The notes beneath the pieces were generated by a model. It did no database searches and was not told the DNA's origin. It saw nothing but the letters and a program-made list of their open reading frames with translations. This document shows positions 25,282 to 33,577 of a stretch of DNA of 53,122 nucleotides, piece by piece. Position 1 is the stretch's first letter, and the number at the start of each line of letters is the position of its first letter. The stretch spans positions 1 to 53,122 of the forward strand of contig DASTNK010000077.1 of the NCBI GenBank assembly GCA_035720945.1. Reading direction: 5' to 3'. The translations under genes were made by a program, and so were the position numbers. Origin of the DNA: SCQX01 sp035720945 (lineage in GTDB: Bacteria; Pseudomonadota; Gammaproteobacteria; Burkholderiales; Burkholderiaceae_B).

Positions 25282-26643
25282 ATGCTTACTGAAACCATCA
25301 AGAAATTCGTCAGCCGCCTGTTCTCGACCCCGACCAAAGGGCCCGAGCGCCTGGCCCGCGACCGCCACGGCATAGACCGGCGCAATGTCTCGCGGCACGC
25401 CATCAAGGTCTGTGAAGTGTTGCAGCAACATGGGTTCGCCGCCTACATCGTCGGCGGCGCGGTGCGCGACCTCATCGTTGGACTGCAGCCCAAGGATTTC
25501 GACGTCGCCACCAACGCCACACCGGAACAGATTCGGCCGCTGTTCCGCCGCGCGCGCATCATCGGTCGGCGCTTCCAGCTCGTGCACGTGGTGTTCGGCC
25601 AGGAAATCATCGAAACCTCGACCTTTCGCGCCCCCGCCTCGGACGACCAGGAAACCGATGAGCACGGCCGCATTCTGCGCGACAACCTGTTCGGCACGCA
25701 CGAACAAGACGCCGCGCGGCGCGACTTCACCATCAACGCGCTGTACTACAACCCCATGACCGAGGAAGTCATAGACTTCCATCACGGCGTGGCCGACCTG
25801 AAGAATCGCGTCGTGCGCATGATCGGCGATCCGGAAACACGGTACCGGGAAGACCCCGTGCGCATGCTGCGTGCCGTGCGTTTCGAATCCAAACTCAGCG
25901 GCACCATCGCCCCGTCTTCGCGCGAACCCATCAAACGCCTGGCGGGCCTCATCGAACATGTTCCGGCCTCCCGTCTGTTCGACGAAATGCTCAAGCTTCT
26001 GACCTGTGGTCACGCCATGGACTGCCTGCGGCACTTGCGCGAAGTCGGCCTGCACAATGGCCTGCTGCCTGTCATCGACATCATCTTCGAACAATCCGGT
26101 GGCGAGGCATTCATCGAACTCGCCCTCGCCCGCACAGACGCCCGCGTGCGCGCGGGCAAAACGGTGAGCCCCAGCTTCCTGTTCGCATCCCTGCTGTGGA
26201 AGCTGGTCGACAAGCGCTGGCAGGCGCGCATCGACCAGGGAGAACCCCGCATCCAGGCGCTCATGGACGCCGCCGAGTCGGTCATGGAAGAACAGACACG
26301 CAAGCTGGCCATCCAGCGACGCTACCAGTCCGACATGCACGAAATATGGTTCATGCAACCGCGCTTCGAGCGCGCCACCGCCAAGACCATCTGGCGCATG
26401 CTGGACCAACCGCGCTTTCGCGCATCGGTCGACTTTCTGCAACTGCGCGCCGAAGCGCGTGAAATCGACAGCGTGCATGCCCAATGGTGGATGGATCTCG
26501 CCGACGCCGACGACGCCACCCGCGCCGACATGATCGAAACCTACCAGCGCCAGGTCCGCGACACGCCCGATGGCGCGCGCCGCAAGCGCCGGCGCACGCG
26601 GCGAACCAAGCCTCAGGCCACACCGGACGCTGGCGAGGCATGA
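25282..26643 (+). CDS. pcnB: Poly(A) polymerase I
   Basis: PcnB adds 3' poly(A) tails that mark RNA for decay. The 453-residue product has the class II nucleotidyltransferase motif YIVGGAVRDLIVGLQPKDFDV (catalytic DFD at 72-74), then RRDFTINALYYNP and the neck motif REDPVRMLRAVRFESKL. A basic C-terminal tail (RRKRRRTRRTK) distinguishes PcnB from CCA-adding enzyme. TAAAAT at 25269-25274 lies only 7 nt before the ATG; if used as a -10 element the transcript would be almost leaderless. The stop overlaps folK by 4 bp. Confidence 0.92.
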   Translation: MLTETIKKFVSRLFSTPTKGPERLARDRHGIDRRNVSRHAIKVCEVLQQHGFAAYIVGGAVRDLIVGLQPKDFDVATNATPEQIRPLFRRARIIGRRFQLVHVVFGQEIIETSTFRAPASDDQETDEHGRILRDNLFGTHEQDAARRDFTINALYYNPMTEEVIDFHHGVADLKNRVVRMIGDPETRYREDPVRMLRAVRFESKLSGTIAPSSREPIKRLAGLIEHVPASRLFDEMLKLLTCGHAMDCLRHLREVGLHNGLLPVIDIIFEQSGGEAFIELALARTDARVRAGKTVSPSFLFASLLWKLVDKRWQARIDQGEPRIQALMDAAESVMEEQTRKLAIQRRYQSDMHEIWFMQPRFERATAKTIWRMLDQPRFRASVDFLQLRAEAREIDSVHAQWWMDLADADDATRADMIETYQRQVRDTPDGARRKRRRTRRTKPQATPDAGEA

Positions 26644-27194
26644 AGCGGGGCTCAGGTGTGTCCGGCGACTCGCCGGGCCAGCCTCCACACCACGACTTGC
26701 CGGGTACTACCAAGATACGTGCCTACATTGGGCTCGGCGCCAATCTTGGCGACGCGGCGCAGACCCTGCGACATGCCGCCAGCCAAATCGCCGAATCCTC
26801 CGGCATAACCCTGGTGGCGCTGTCCCCGGTGTATCACACAGCGCCGATCGATTCGAGCGGGCCGGACTACCTCAACGCGGTGGCGGCGATCGACACCACG
26901 CTTTCCGCCATGAGGCTTCTGACCGAGCTGCAGCGCATAGAGCTGGCCCACGGCCGCACGCGCCCGTATCGCAACGCCCCGCGCACCCTCGACCTCGATC
27001 TTCTGTTGTACGGCGACTGCGCCATCAACGAGCCGGACCTCGTCGTACCCCATCCCAGAATGCACGAACGGGCCTTCGTGTTGCGCCCGCTCGCCGACCT
27101 CGCCCCGGGCCTGCGTCTGCGGCAGGGGTCGGTGGAAACATTGTTGGCAGGATGCGCCGATCAGCGGATTCTGCGGCTCGATGAGCAGACTTAA
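26640..27194 (+). CDS. folK: 2-amino-4-hydroxy-6-hydroxymethyldihydropteridine pyrophosphokinase
   Basis: FolK transfers pyrophosphate from ATP to the pterin precursor of folate. The 184-residue protein contains AYIGLGANLGDAAQTL, the YHTAPI stretch and the HPPK signature NAPRTLDLDLLLYG, then VVPHPRMHERAFVL. The ATG at 26640 overlaps the end of pcnB; it adds an unconserved leader of about 28 residues before AYIGLG, so a later start cannot be excluded. It ends 4 bp inside the convergent alcohol dehydrogenase gene. Confidence 0.92.
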   Translation: MKRGSGVSGDSPGQPPHHDLPGTTKIRAYIGLGANLGDAAQTLRHAASQIAESSGITLVALSPVYHTAPIDSSGPDYLNAVAAIDTTLSAMRLLTELQRIELAHGRTRPYRNAPRTLDLDLLLYGDCAINEPDLVVPHPRMHERAFVLRPLADLAPGLRLRQGSVETLLAGCADQRILRLDEQT

Positions 27195-28321
27195 GCTCCG
27201 AACACAATCGAATCGCGCAAGCCCGAACCCGAAGCCAGATGATCGAAACCCTCGTTGATCTGATCCAGCGTGAACGCCTTGCCAAGCAGCCTGTCCACCG
27301 GTAGCCGGCCCGCTTTGTACAGATCGACATATCGTGTGATGTCTGACGCCGGCACGCCCGACCCCAGATAGCTCCCGCGAATCTCACGTTCTTCGCCCAC
27401 CATCTGCGACAGCGGCAACGAAAAACTGAGCTTGGGGTGCGGCAGCCCCGAGGTGATGGTCGAACCGCCACGGCATGTAAGCTTGTACGCGGTCTCAAAC
27501 GCTGGAATCGACCCGGCCGTATCAAACCCGAAATCAACTGGCCCGCCCGCCGCCTCGAGCAAATCTGTATCAGAAGTGATTTCCCTGGGATTGATCAGAT
27601 GCGTGGCACCCAAAGTCTTGGCCAGATCGAGCTTCTCATCATTGATCTCGACGGCGACTATGCGCCGGGCCCCCGCAGCCACCGCCGCCAGCAGCGCGCT
27701 CAGGCCGACACCACCCAGCCCGACAATCGCGGCCGTCTGGCCAGCCTTGATAGCCGCCCGGTTGATCACCGCGCCGGCGCCTGTGAGCACAGCACAGCCA
27801 AACAAGGCCGCCTCGCGATGCGGCAACTCAGCGGTGATCTTCACGCAAGAACGTCGCGACACCACGGCATAGTCCGCGAAGCACGACACGCCGATATGAT
27901 GATTGAGATACTCGTCACCGATATGCAGACGACGCTCGCCGCTCAGCAGCACCCCTTGCGCGTTTGCCCGCGCACCGGGTTCGCACAATGCCGGCCGCCC
28001 CGCCATGCAAGGCGAACAACAACCACAGCTCGGCACAAACACTGTGACCACGTGGTCTCCCGGCCGGAGATCATTCACGCCGGCACCAACCTCCACGACC
28101 TCCCCGGACGATTCATGGCCAAGCACCAGGGGAACACCGCGCGGGCGGTCACCGTTGATGACGGACAAGTCTGAATGGCACAACCCCGCCACCTTGATCT
28201 GGATCAGAACCTCTCCATACCCGGGCGGCTCCAGTTCGACCTCGCTCACCCGTACTGGCCGGCTTTGCGCATAAGGCGCGGGCAGACCCATTTCACGCAA
28301 CACTGCTGCGCGTATCTTCAT
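27191..28321 (-). CDS. Zinc-dependent alcohol dehydrogenase
   Basis: This 376-residue MDR enzyme oxidises an alcohol or reduces an aldehyde with NAD(H). Catalytic zinc ligands appear in AGLCHSDLS (Cys48) and LGHE (His69). The structural zinc site is Cys99-x2-Cys102-x2-Cys105-x7-Cys113. The Rossmann motif is VGLGGVGLSALLAAVAAG. The ATG at 28321 has a GGAG site; the reading to 28399 adds 26 unconserved residues. The gene stands alone, convergent with folK and behind the terminator of the binding-protein gene. Length and zinc spacing match the class I/III-like branch, but the substrate is unknown. Confidence 0.87.
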   Translation of the reverse strand: MKIRAAVLREMGLPAPYAQSRPVRVSEVELEPPGYGEVLIQIKVAGLCHSDLSVINGDRPRGVPLVLGHESSGEVVEVGAGVNDLRPGDHVVTVFVPSCGCCSPCMAGRPALCEPGARANAQGVLLSGERRLHIGDEYLNHHIGVSCFADYAVVSRRSCVKITAELPHREAALFGCAVLTGAGAVINRAAIKAGQTAAIVGLGGVGLSALLAAVAAGARRIVAVEINDEKLDLAKTLGATHLINPREITSDTDLLEAAGGPVDFGFDTAGSIPAFETAYKLTCRGGSTITSGLPHPKLSFSLPLSQMVGEEREIRGSYLGSGVPASDITRYVDLYKAGRLPVDRLLGKAFTLDQINEGFDHLASGSGLRDSIVFGA

Positions 28322-28500
28322 GCAGTATCTCCTCTTATTGTGGGTGGACGAAACGACGGATGACCCGCTTGGGGCATCCCACACAAAGGACATCACCAAG
28401 GATTCTACCCCTCGACCGCTCCCGTGTGACCGCGCCTGAGCGGTTCGCCCGCACTCATGCCGGAGAGGGCTTCAAGCATCAAAACCACTCCATGGCGGGA

Positions 28501-28552
28501 AACAAAACGGGCACCGCCTCCCCATAGATCCTTTGTCGGGAGGGCGGTGCCC
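28501..28552 (-). terminator. Intrinsic terminator after the binding-protein gene
   Basis: Read on the reverse strand, GGGCACCGCCCTCCC (28552-28538) pairs with GGGAGGCGGTGCCC (28522-28509), with one bulged base. GTTTTGTTT follows. It ends the CoA-transferase/acyl-CoA dehydrogenase/binding-protein transcript. Confidence 0.75.
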
Positions 28553-28596
28553 TAGGGCACAGTTCGGATCGCGGCTAGGCGAAAAGTGGTGACCGC

Positions 28597-29817
28597 CTAT
28601 CGCGCCGACCAGGCCGGCATCGGATACATCGCTTGATTGATGAATTTCTTGCCGTCGTAGATGGGCTTGATCTGGCCGTCCTGCACCTGAACCGCGGTTT
28701 GATCCAGGGCTATCTGCCCCTCCTTGTTGAACGCGACCTTGCCATACAAGCTGTCGAAATCACTGGCGGCAATGGCATCGCGCACTTTCTTCGGATCCAG
28801 GGAATTGGCCTTTTCAATGGCGTTGACCACGGTTTCTATGCCTGCCACGCCGGATCCGACGTGGTAGTCGGGCTCGTAGTGATAGCGGGCTTCGAATGCC
28901 TTGGCGAACTGGGCGCCATCGCCGAACCAACGGTCCTTGAGCGCCGCATTGGGGAACCATTCCGTCATGCCGAACGCATAGTTCGCATCCTTGCCCAGGT
29001 TCTTGCGGAAGTCCTCGCTGGTGACGCCCACAGTGAATGAGTACAACTTGGGCGAGACGTTCAGACTCTTGGCCTGGCGCACGAAATTCACGATCTCCGT
29101 CTCGAGCCCACCCACCAGCACGACATCCGGGTGCTTCGACTTGATCTCGGAAAGCAAGGTGCTGAAGTTGTTGGTGTTGGCGCTGTAGCGCTCGTCCATG
29201 ATGACGTTCTGGTTCGCCGCCTTGAGCAGCGCCCGCGTGCCCTTGGCCACGGATATGTCGAACGCGTCGTCCGCGTAGATCAGGGCCACGGATTTGGGCG
29301 CGGGCTTCAAATGCGGCAACATGGCCACCGTGCTGCGGAAATAATTGGTCGCCGGCGCCAGCGTGCCGAAAATATATTTGAAATTACGCGAGAAGATCTG
29401 ATTGGAAGCGCCGCCATCCTCCACCATGGGAATCCGATATTTCTCGGAGATCGCCGAGTCGGCAATGGTGAATTTGCTGGAAAACGGCCCGAGCAGGAAA
29501 TTGACCTTGTCCTTGGTCGCCAGTTGCACGTACTGTCGTACGCTCAGATTCACATCGGACTGGTTATCGTAAAGCTTCAGCGCCAGTTTGTATGTCTTTC
29601 CGCCAACCTTGACGCCACCCCGCTCGTTGATCCTGTCGATTGCCATCTGGTATGCATCGCGGAAATAGTGGCCCGTGTTGGCATCCACACCCGTCAATTG
29701 CATCGATGACCCAAGCAGGATCACGTTGGGCGAGGCCGCCGCCGCACCCGCATAGGAACCGCCACACATCATCGCAAGCGCCAGGGTAATCCAACGCCGC
29801 GTCATCTTCTTTCCCAT
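28597..29817 (-). CDS. Branched-chain-amino-acid-type ABC periplasmic binding protein (Peripla_BP_6)
   Basis: This is a 406-residue secreted receptor of the LivK/Peripla_BP_6 class. The N-terminus MGKKMTRRW, a hydrophobic stretch and AGAAAASP form a Sec signal peptide. The mature part begins ILLGSSMQLTG and includes AIDRINERGGVKVGG, the usual family pattern. The ATG at 29817 follows a strong AAGGAGG site; a TTG one codon earlier is less likely. No permease or ATPase gene is present, so it must work with a system encoded elsewhere. It is the last gene of the acyl-CoA dehydrogenase/CoA-transferase unit, which hints that its ligand is the acid catabolised there. In Pseudomonas a TRAP transporter takes this place. 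Confidence 0.85.
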   Translation of the reverse strand: MGKKMTRRWITLALAMMCGGSYAGAAAASPNVILLGSSMQLTGVDANTGHYFRDAYQMAIDRINERGGVKVGGKTYKLALKLYDNQSDVNLSVRQYVQLATKDKVNFLLGPFSSKFTIADSAISEKYRIPMVEDGGASNQIFSRNFKYIFGTLAPATNYFRSTVAMLPHLKPAPKSVALIYADDAFDISVAKGTRALLKAANQNVIMDERYSANTNNFSTLLSEIKSKHPDVVLVGGLETEIVNFVRQAKSLNVSPKLYSFTVGVTSEDFRKNLGKDANYAFGMTEWFPNAALKDRWFGDGAQFAKAFEARYHYEPDYHVGSGVAGIETVVNAIEKANSLDPKKVRDAIAASDFDSLYGKVAFNKEGQIALDQTAVQVQDGQIKPIYDGKKFINQAMYPMPAWSAR

Positions 29818-29891
29818 CAAAAAACCTCCTTGGTTGACATCCCCCGATACCGCTCTTTTTATATGGCCGGCGATCGCGCCGGCCTGTTATC

Positions 29892-31070
29892 TCAAACCGC
29901 CTTCCGTTCACGCAACGCGGCAATGGCATCGCCATCGAAACCCAGCTCGGCGAGAATGGTCTCTGTATGCTCACCCAGGGCCGGAATGGCGTCCATGCGC
30001 ACGTCTTCGATACTGGCAACGCCCGGTGGAAGCAGCGCAGGCAACACACCAACCGGGCTCTGCACGTCGACCCAGCGGTTTCGCGCGCGCAATTGCGGGT
30101 GTTGCCAAAGGTCGGCCATGTCGTTCATATGCGCATTGGCGATCTTCGCCGCGTCCAGGCGCGCGACGACGTCGTCGATTGTCAGGGAGGAAAACGCCTC
30201 GAGAATGAGGGCGCGCAGTTCTCCCCGCGCGGTCGATCGACGCGAGTTTGACGAAAAACGCGGATCAGTCGCCAGTTCCGGCTGATGCAGCACCTGCTCG
30301 CAGAAAACCTGCCATTCCCGTTCGTTCTGCAGGCCCAGTATCACTGTCTTGCCATCGCCCGCGGTGAATGGCCCATAAGGATAGATGGTGGCGTGCGATG
30401 CGCCGCTGCGCACGGGTGGCGAGGCCCCATCGAAGCTGTAGTACAGGGGATAAGACATCCATTCGGCCATGCTCTCGAGCATGGAGACGTCGATGCGGCA
30501 CCCCTCCCCCGTTTTGCCCCGCCGGATGATGGCGGCCAGGATGTTGGAATAGGCGTACATGCCGGCTGCGATATCGGCAATGGAGCAGCCCGCCTTCGCA
30601 GGCTCGTCACCCACACCTGTGACGGACAGAAACCCGGATTCGCTCTGGATTAGAAGGTCGTACGCTTTCTTGTCACGATAGGGCCCATCGTCACCGTACC
30701 CGGAGATATCGCAAACGATAAGCCCGGGAAAACGCGCGTGCAGCGCCTCGAACGACAGACCCAGCCGCGCCGCGGCGCCCGGCGCCAGGTTCTGCACCAG
30801 CACGTCCGCCTTTTCCAGCAAACGCCCCAGAATGTCGGCCGCCTCGGGCTGCTTGATGTCGAGCGCCAGGCTTTCCTTGGAGCGGTTGACCCAGACGAAA
30901 TGCGATGACATGCCTCGCGCCCGTTCGTCGTAGCCCCGGGCGAAATCGCCGCTTCCGGGCCGTTCGATCTTGATGACGCGCGCGCCGAGATCGGCGAGTT
31001 GGCGTGTGCAGAAAGGCGCCGCGATGGCGTGTTCTAACGTGATGACGGTGATGTCCTGCAAAGGCAACAT
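29892..31070 (-). CDS. CaiB/BaiF (class III) CoA-transferase, probable itaconate CoA-transferase
   Basis: This 392-residue class III CoA-transferase has the family start ITVITLEHAIAAPFCTRQLADLGARVIKIERPG, the SKESLALDIKQPE stretch, and the catalytic aspartate in KKAYDLLIQSESGF (Asp138). Such enzymes pass CoA from succinyl-CoA to an acid through a glutamyl/aspartyl anhydride. Together with the MaoC-like hydratase and CitE-like lyase genes nearby, it most resembles Ict of the Pseudomonas itaconate locus. It may also activate methylsuccinate, mesaconate or citramalate. It lies 14 bp after the acyl-CoA dehydrogenase gene. Substrate assignment is by context. Confidence 0.75.
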   Translation of the reverse strand: MLPLQDITVITLEHAIAAPFCTRQLADLGARVIKIERPGSGDFARGYDERARGMSSHFVWVNRSKESLALDIKQPEAADILGRLLEKADVLVQNLAPGAAARLGLSFEALHARFPGLIVCDISGYGDDGPYRDKKAYDLLIQSESGFLSVTGVGDEPAKAGCSIADIAAGMYAYSNILAAIIRRGKTGEGCRIDVSMLESMAEWMSYPLYYSFDGASPPVRSGASHATIYPYGPFTAGDGKTVILGLQNEREWQVFCEQVLHQPELATDPRFSSNSRRSTARGELRALILEAFSSLTIDDVVARLDAAKIANAHMNDMADLWQHPQLRARNRWVDVQSPVGVLPALLPPGVASIEDVRMDAIPALGEHTETILAELGFDGDAIAALRERKAV

Positions 31071-31084
31071 GCTTGTTTCCCGGT

Positions 31085-32245
31085 TCAGAACGAGCGCGGC
31101 ATACCCAGCACGTGCTGGGCCACGTAGGATAGGATCAGATTGGTGGAAATGGGCGCCACCTGGTAGAGCCGGGTTTCGCGGAACTTGCGCTCCACGTCAT
31201 ACTCGCAGGCAAAGCCAAAGCCCCCGTGAACCTGCAGACACGCATTGGCCGCTTCCCACGACGCATCGGCCGCCAGCATCTTGGCCATATTGGCCTGCGC
31301 ACCACAATCCTGGTGCGAGTCGAACAGCGCGCAGGCCTGGTAACGCATGAGACTGGCCGCCTCGACGTTGACATAGGCCTTGGCGATGGGAAACTGCACA
31401 CCCTGGTTCTGGCCGATGGGACGACCGAACACGATTCGCTCACTGACATATTTGCGGGCGCGATCGACGAACCAATAGCCATCGCCTATGCACTCCGCGG
31501 CGATCAGCGTGCGCTCGGCGTTCAGCCCGTCCAGAATGTACTTGAAGCCCCGGCCTTCCTCTCCGATGAGGTTCTCTTCGGGGATCTCCAGATCCTCGAA
31601 GAACAGTTCGTTGGTCTCGTGATTGACCATGTTCAGGATGGGCCGCACCGTGAGGCCGTTGCCGATGGCCTTGCGCAGATCCACCATGAAGATCGACATG
31701 CCTTCGGATTTCCGCTTCACCTGTTCCAGCGGCGTGGTGCGCGCCAGCAGCACCATGAGGTCAGAATGCTGCACGCGGGAGATCCACACTTTCTGGCCAT
31801 TGACCACATAACGACCATCCTTCTTGACGGCGACGGTCTTGATGCGGGTGGTGTCCGTGCCGGTGGTGGGCTCGGTGACCGCCATGGACTGCAGCCGCAG
31901 GTCGCCGCTGGCGATCTTGGGCAGCCATTCCCGCTTCTGGGCTTCGGAGCCGTGTCGCAGCACCGTGCCCATGTTGTACATCTGGCCATGGCAGGCGCCG
32001 GAATTTCCGCCGGCACGGTTGATCTCTTCCATGATGACCGACGCTTCCGTCAGGCCCAGCCCGGAACCGCCATACTCTTGAGGAATGAGGGCCGCCAGCC
32101 ACCCCGCCTTGGTCAGGGCATCGACGAATTCGGCCGGGTAGCCCCGTTGTTCATCGATGCGACGAAAATATTCGTCGTTGAATTGTGAACACAGGTCGCG
32201 GACCGCGTCACGGATATCCTGATATTGTCGTGGTGCCTCAAACAT
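31085..32245 (-). CDS. Acyl-CoA dehydrogenase, isovaleryl-CoA-dehydrogenase-like active site
   Basis: This 386-residue flavoenzyme shows the ACAD motifs LQSMAVTEPTTGTDT, a middle beta-domain, and GFKYILDGLNAERTLIAAE. At the usual catalytic-base position near the C-terminus (YEGT in most family members) it has APIST (364-368), with no glutamate. Glu244 in GLNAER aligns with the alternative base used by isovaleryl-CoA dehydrogenase (GLDLER), which fits a methyl-branched substrate. In this cluster methylsuccinyl-CoA is a reasonable guess, giving itaconyl-CoA or mesaconyl-CoA. It is the first gene of the unit, 90 bp after a candidate LysR site. Confidence 0.78.
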   Translation of the reverse strand: MFEAPRQYQDIRDAVRDLCSQFNDEYFRRIDEQRGYPAEFVDALTKAGWLAALIPQEYGGSGLGLTEASVIMEEINRAGGNSGACHGQMYNMGTVLRHGSEAQKREWLPKIASGDLRLQSMAVTEPTTGTDTTRIKTVAVKKDGRYVVNGQKVWISRVQHSDLMVLLARTTPLEQVKRKSEGMSIFMVDLRKAIGNGLTVRPILNMVNHETNELFFEDLEIPEENLIGEEGRGFKYILDGLNAERTLIAAECIGDGYWFVDRARKYVSERIVFGRPIGQNQGVQFPIAKAYVNVEAASLMRYQACALFDSHQDCGAQANMAKMLAADASWEAANACLQVHGGFGFACEYDVERKFRETRLYQVAPISTNLILSYVAQHVLGMPRSF

Positions 32246-32333
32246 TCATTACCTTTCATTCATGGAAATCGACACGGGCGGCAACGCAAAGCCACAGCCG
32301 CAAGCACCGTAGAGTGAAGGAATCAAGCAGCGC

Positions 32334-32352
32334 TGGCAATTCGGATTTGCCA
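32334..32352. promoter_or_regulatory. Candidate LysR-type operator upstream of the acyl-CoA dehydrogenase gene
   Basis: TGGCAA (32334-32339) and TTGCCA (32347-32352) form a perfect inverted repeat with a 7-bp spacer, fitting the T-N11-A pattern of LysR regulators. It lies 89 bp before the acyl-CoA dehydrogenase start. The reverse strand reads TTGGCAAATC, which recurs exactly at 33483-33492. Confidence 0.55.
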
Positions 32353-32531
32353 AATGTAGGCTTAGCCACGTCTTAACCTGGCCACGTGGCGGCCGATTGA
32401 CCTGGAACCTGGTTCAGCTTGGGCCAACTCGGGTTCCGCCATCTTCGGCACGCTTCAGCCGATTCAACGCAGGAACAGAGCCGGCGCCCTTCGACTGCGG
32501 GCTTCGTGCCGCCGGGTATCCCGGTATGGCG

Positions 32532-33431
32532 CTATTTCCCCGCGTCCTGAACCAGCAGATCGACCAGTTCCTGGGCGAAAGCCGGCAGCTTCCCAGCCTC
32601 CTGCACGCAGATGTGCAGCTTGCGCAGCGCCCAGTCGTCGGTGAGCGCCATGATCTTCAGTGGCATGGTTTTCTCGTAGCGGCGCGCGGCGGATTCGGGA
32701 ATGACGCCTATGCCGACCTGGGCGGCGATCAGGCGACACGAGGCCTCGAAGTTTCCGACCTCGACCCGCATGCGCAGGATGCGGCCGCTGTCCTCGGCCG
32801 CCTTCAGCAGAAAAGAATGAATGGCGCTGGACTCAAACAGGCCGATGAAATCGTAATCCAGCGTCCTCTCGAAGCTGTGCTCGGCGTGTCGGGCCAAAGG
32901 GTGGTCCTTGTGGGTGACCAGCACCAGCCGATCGACGCGATAAGGCAGAAACTCGACCCCGGCCCCGCCGCTGCCCTGGGCGGTGATGCCGATGTCGGCC
33001 ACCCCTTCGGCGACCGCCTTCACCACCTGGTAGCTCAGTCGTTCGCGCAATTCGATGTTGACATCGGGGTGATCCACCAGATAGCGCTCCAGCGCGGCGG
33101 GAATGAATTCGTTCATGGCGGTGGTGTTGGCGTAGACCCGCACCCGGCCCTTCACCCCCTTGGCGTACTCCTGAATGTCGCCACGCAGGTGCTCCAGTTG
33201 GCGCAGCACGATGCGCGCATGCCGCACGAACGCCTCGCCGGATGGCGTGAGCGTCACACCCTGGCTGGTGCGATACAGCAGCGCGGTGCCCAGGTAGGTC
33301 TCGAGGTTCTTGACCCGGTTGCTGGCCGCCGGCAGGGACAGAAAGGTGTACTCCGCCCCTTTCGTCAGGCTCATCGCGCCCGCCACGTTGACCATCAACT
33401 GCATGTCGGTCAGGTCGAAATGCATTGCCAT
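32532..33431 (-). CDS. LysR-family transcriptional regulator of the C5-dicarboxylate cluster
   Basis: This 299-residue LysR protein has an N-terminal winged helix (about residues 5-65, with SLPAASNRVKNLETYLGTALLYRT) and a C-terminal effector domain resembling a periplasmic binding fold (RVRVYANTTAMNEFIPAALERY onward). It is divergent from the prpD-like gene and precedes the acyl-CoA dehydrogenase unit. The Pseudomonas itaconate locus also has an adjacent LysR regulator. The matching sequence TTGGCAAATC lies on both sides of it, so one regulator probably controls both units. An itaconate-like inducer is inferred. Confidence 0.82.
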   Translation of the reverse strand: MAMHFDLTDMQLMVNVAGAMSLTKGAEYTFLSLPAASNRVKNLETYLGTALLYRTSQGVTLTPSGEAFVRHARIVLRQLEHLRGDIQEYAKGVKGRVRVYANTTAMNEFIPAALERYLVDHPDVNIELRERLSYQVVKAVAEGVADIGITAQGSGGAGVEFLPYRVDRLVLVTHKDHPLARHAEHSFERTLDYDFIGLFESSAIHSFLLKAAEDSGRILRMRVEVGNFEASCRLIAAQVGIGVIPESAARRYEKTMPLKIMALTDDWALRKLHICVQEAGKLPAFAQELVDLLVQDAGK

Positions 33432-33482
33432 AACGCGGCTTTCTCCTCCGAAATTGTGAAGCCATCCTTAAGCAAACAAGAA

Positions 33483-33492
33483 TTGGCAAATC
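33483..33492 (+). promoter_or_regulatory. Second copy of the LysR-type half site
   Basis: TTGGCAAATC occurs here, 85 bp before the prpD-like gene and 51 bp before the lysR start on the other strand. It is identical to 10 bases of the site at 32334-32352. The second half is degenerate (TCGCC). Confidence 0.45.
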
Positions 33493-33577
33493 GATCGCCT
33501 TCGCGCACAGTCATGGCTCATACGAACCAATCGGCCAACATCACCGGGCCGGACGACTTTCCATTGCAGGAGCCCTC

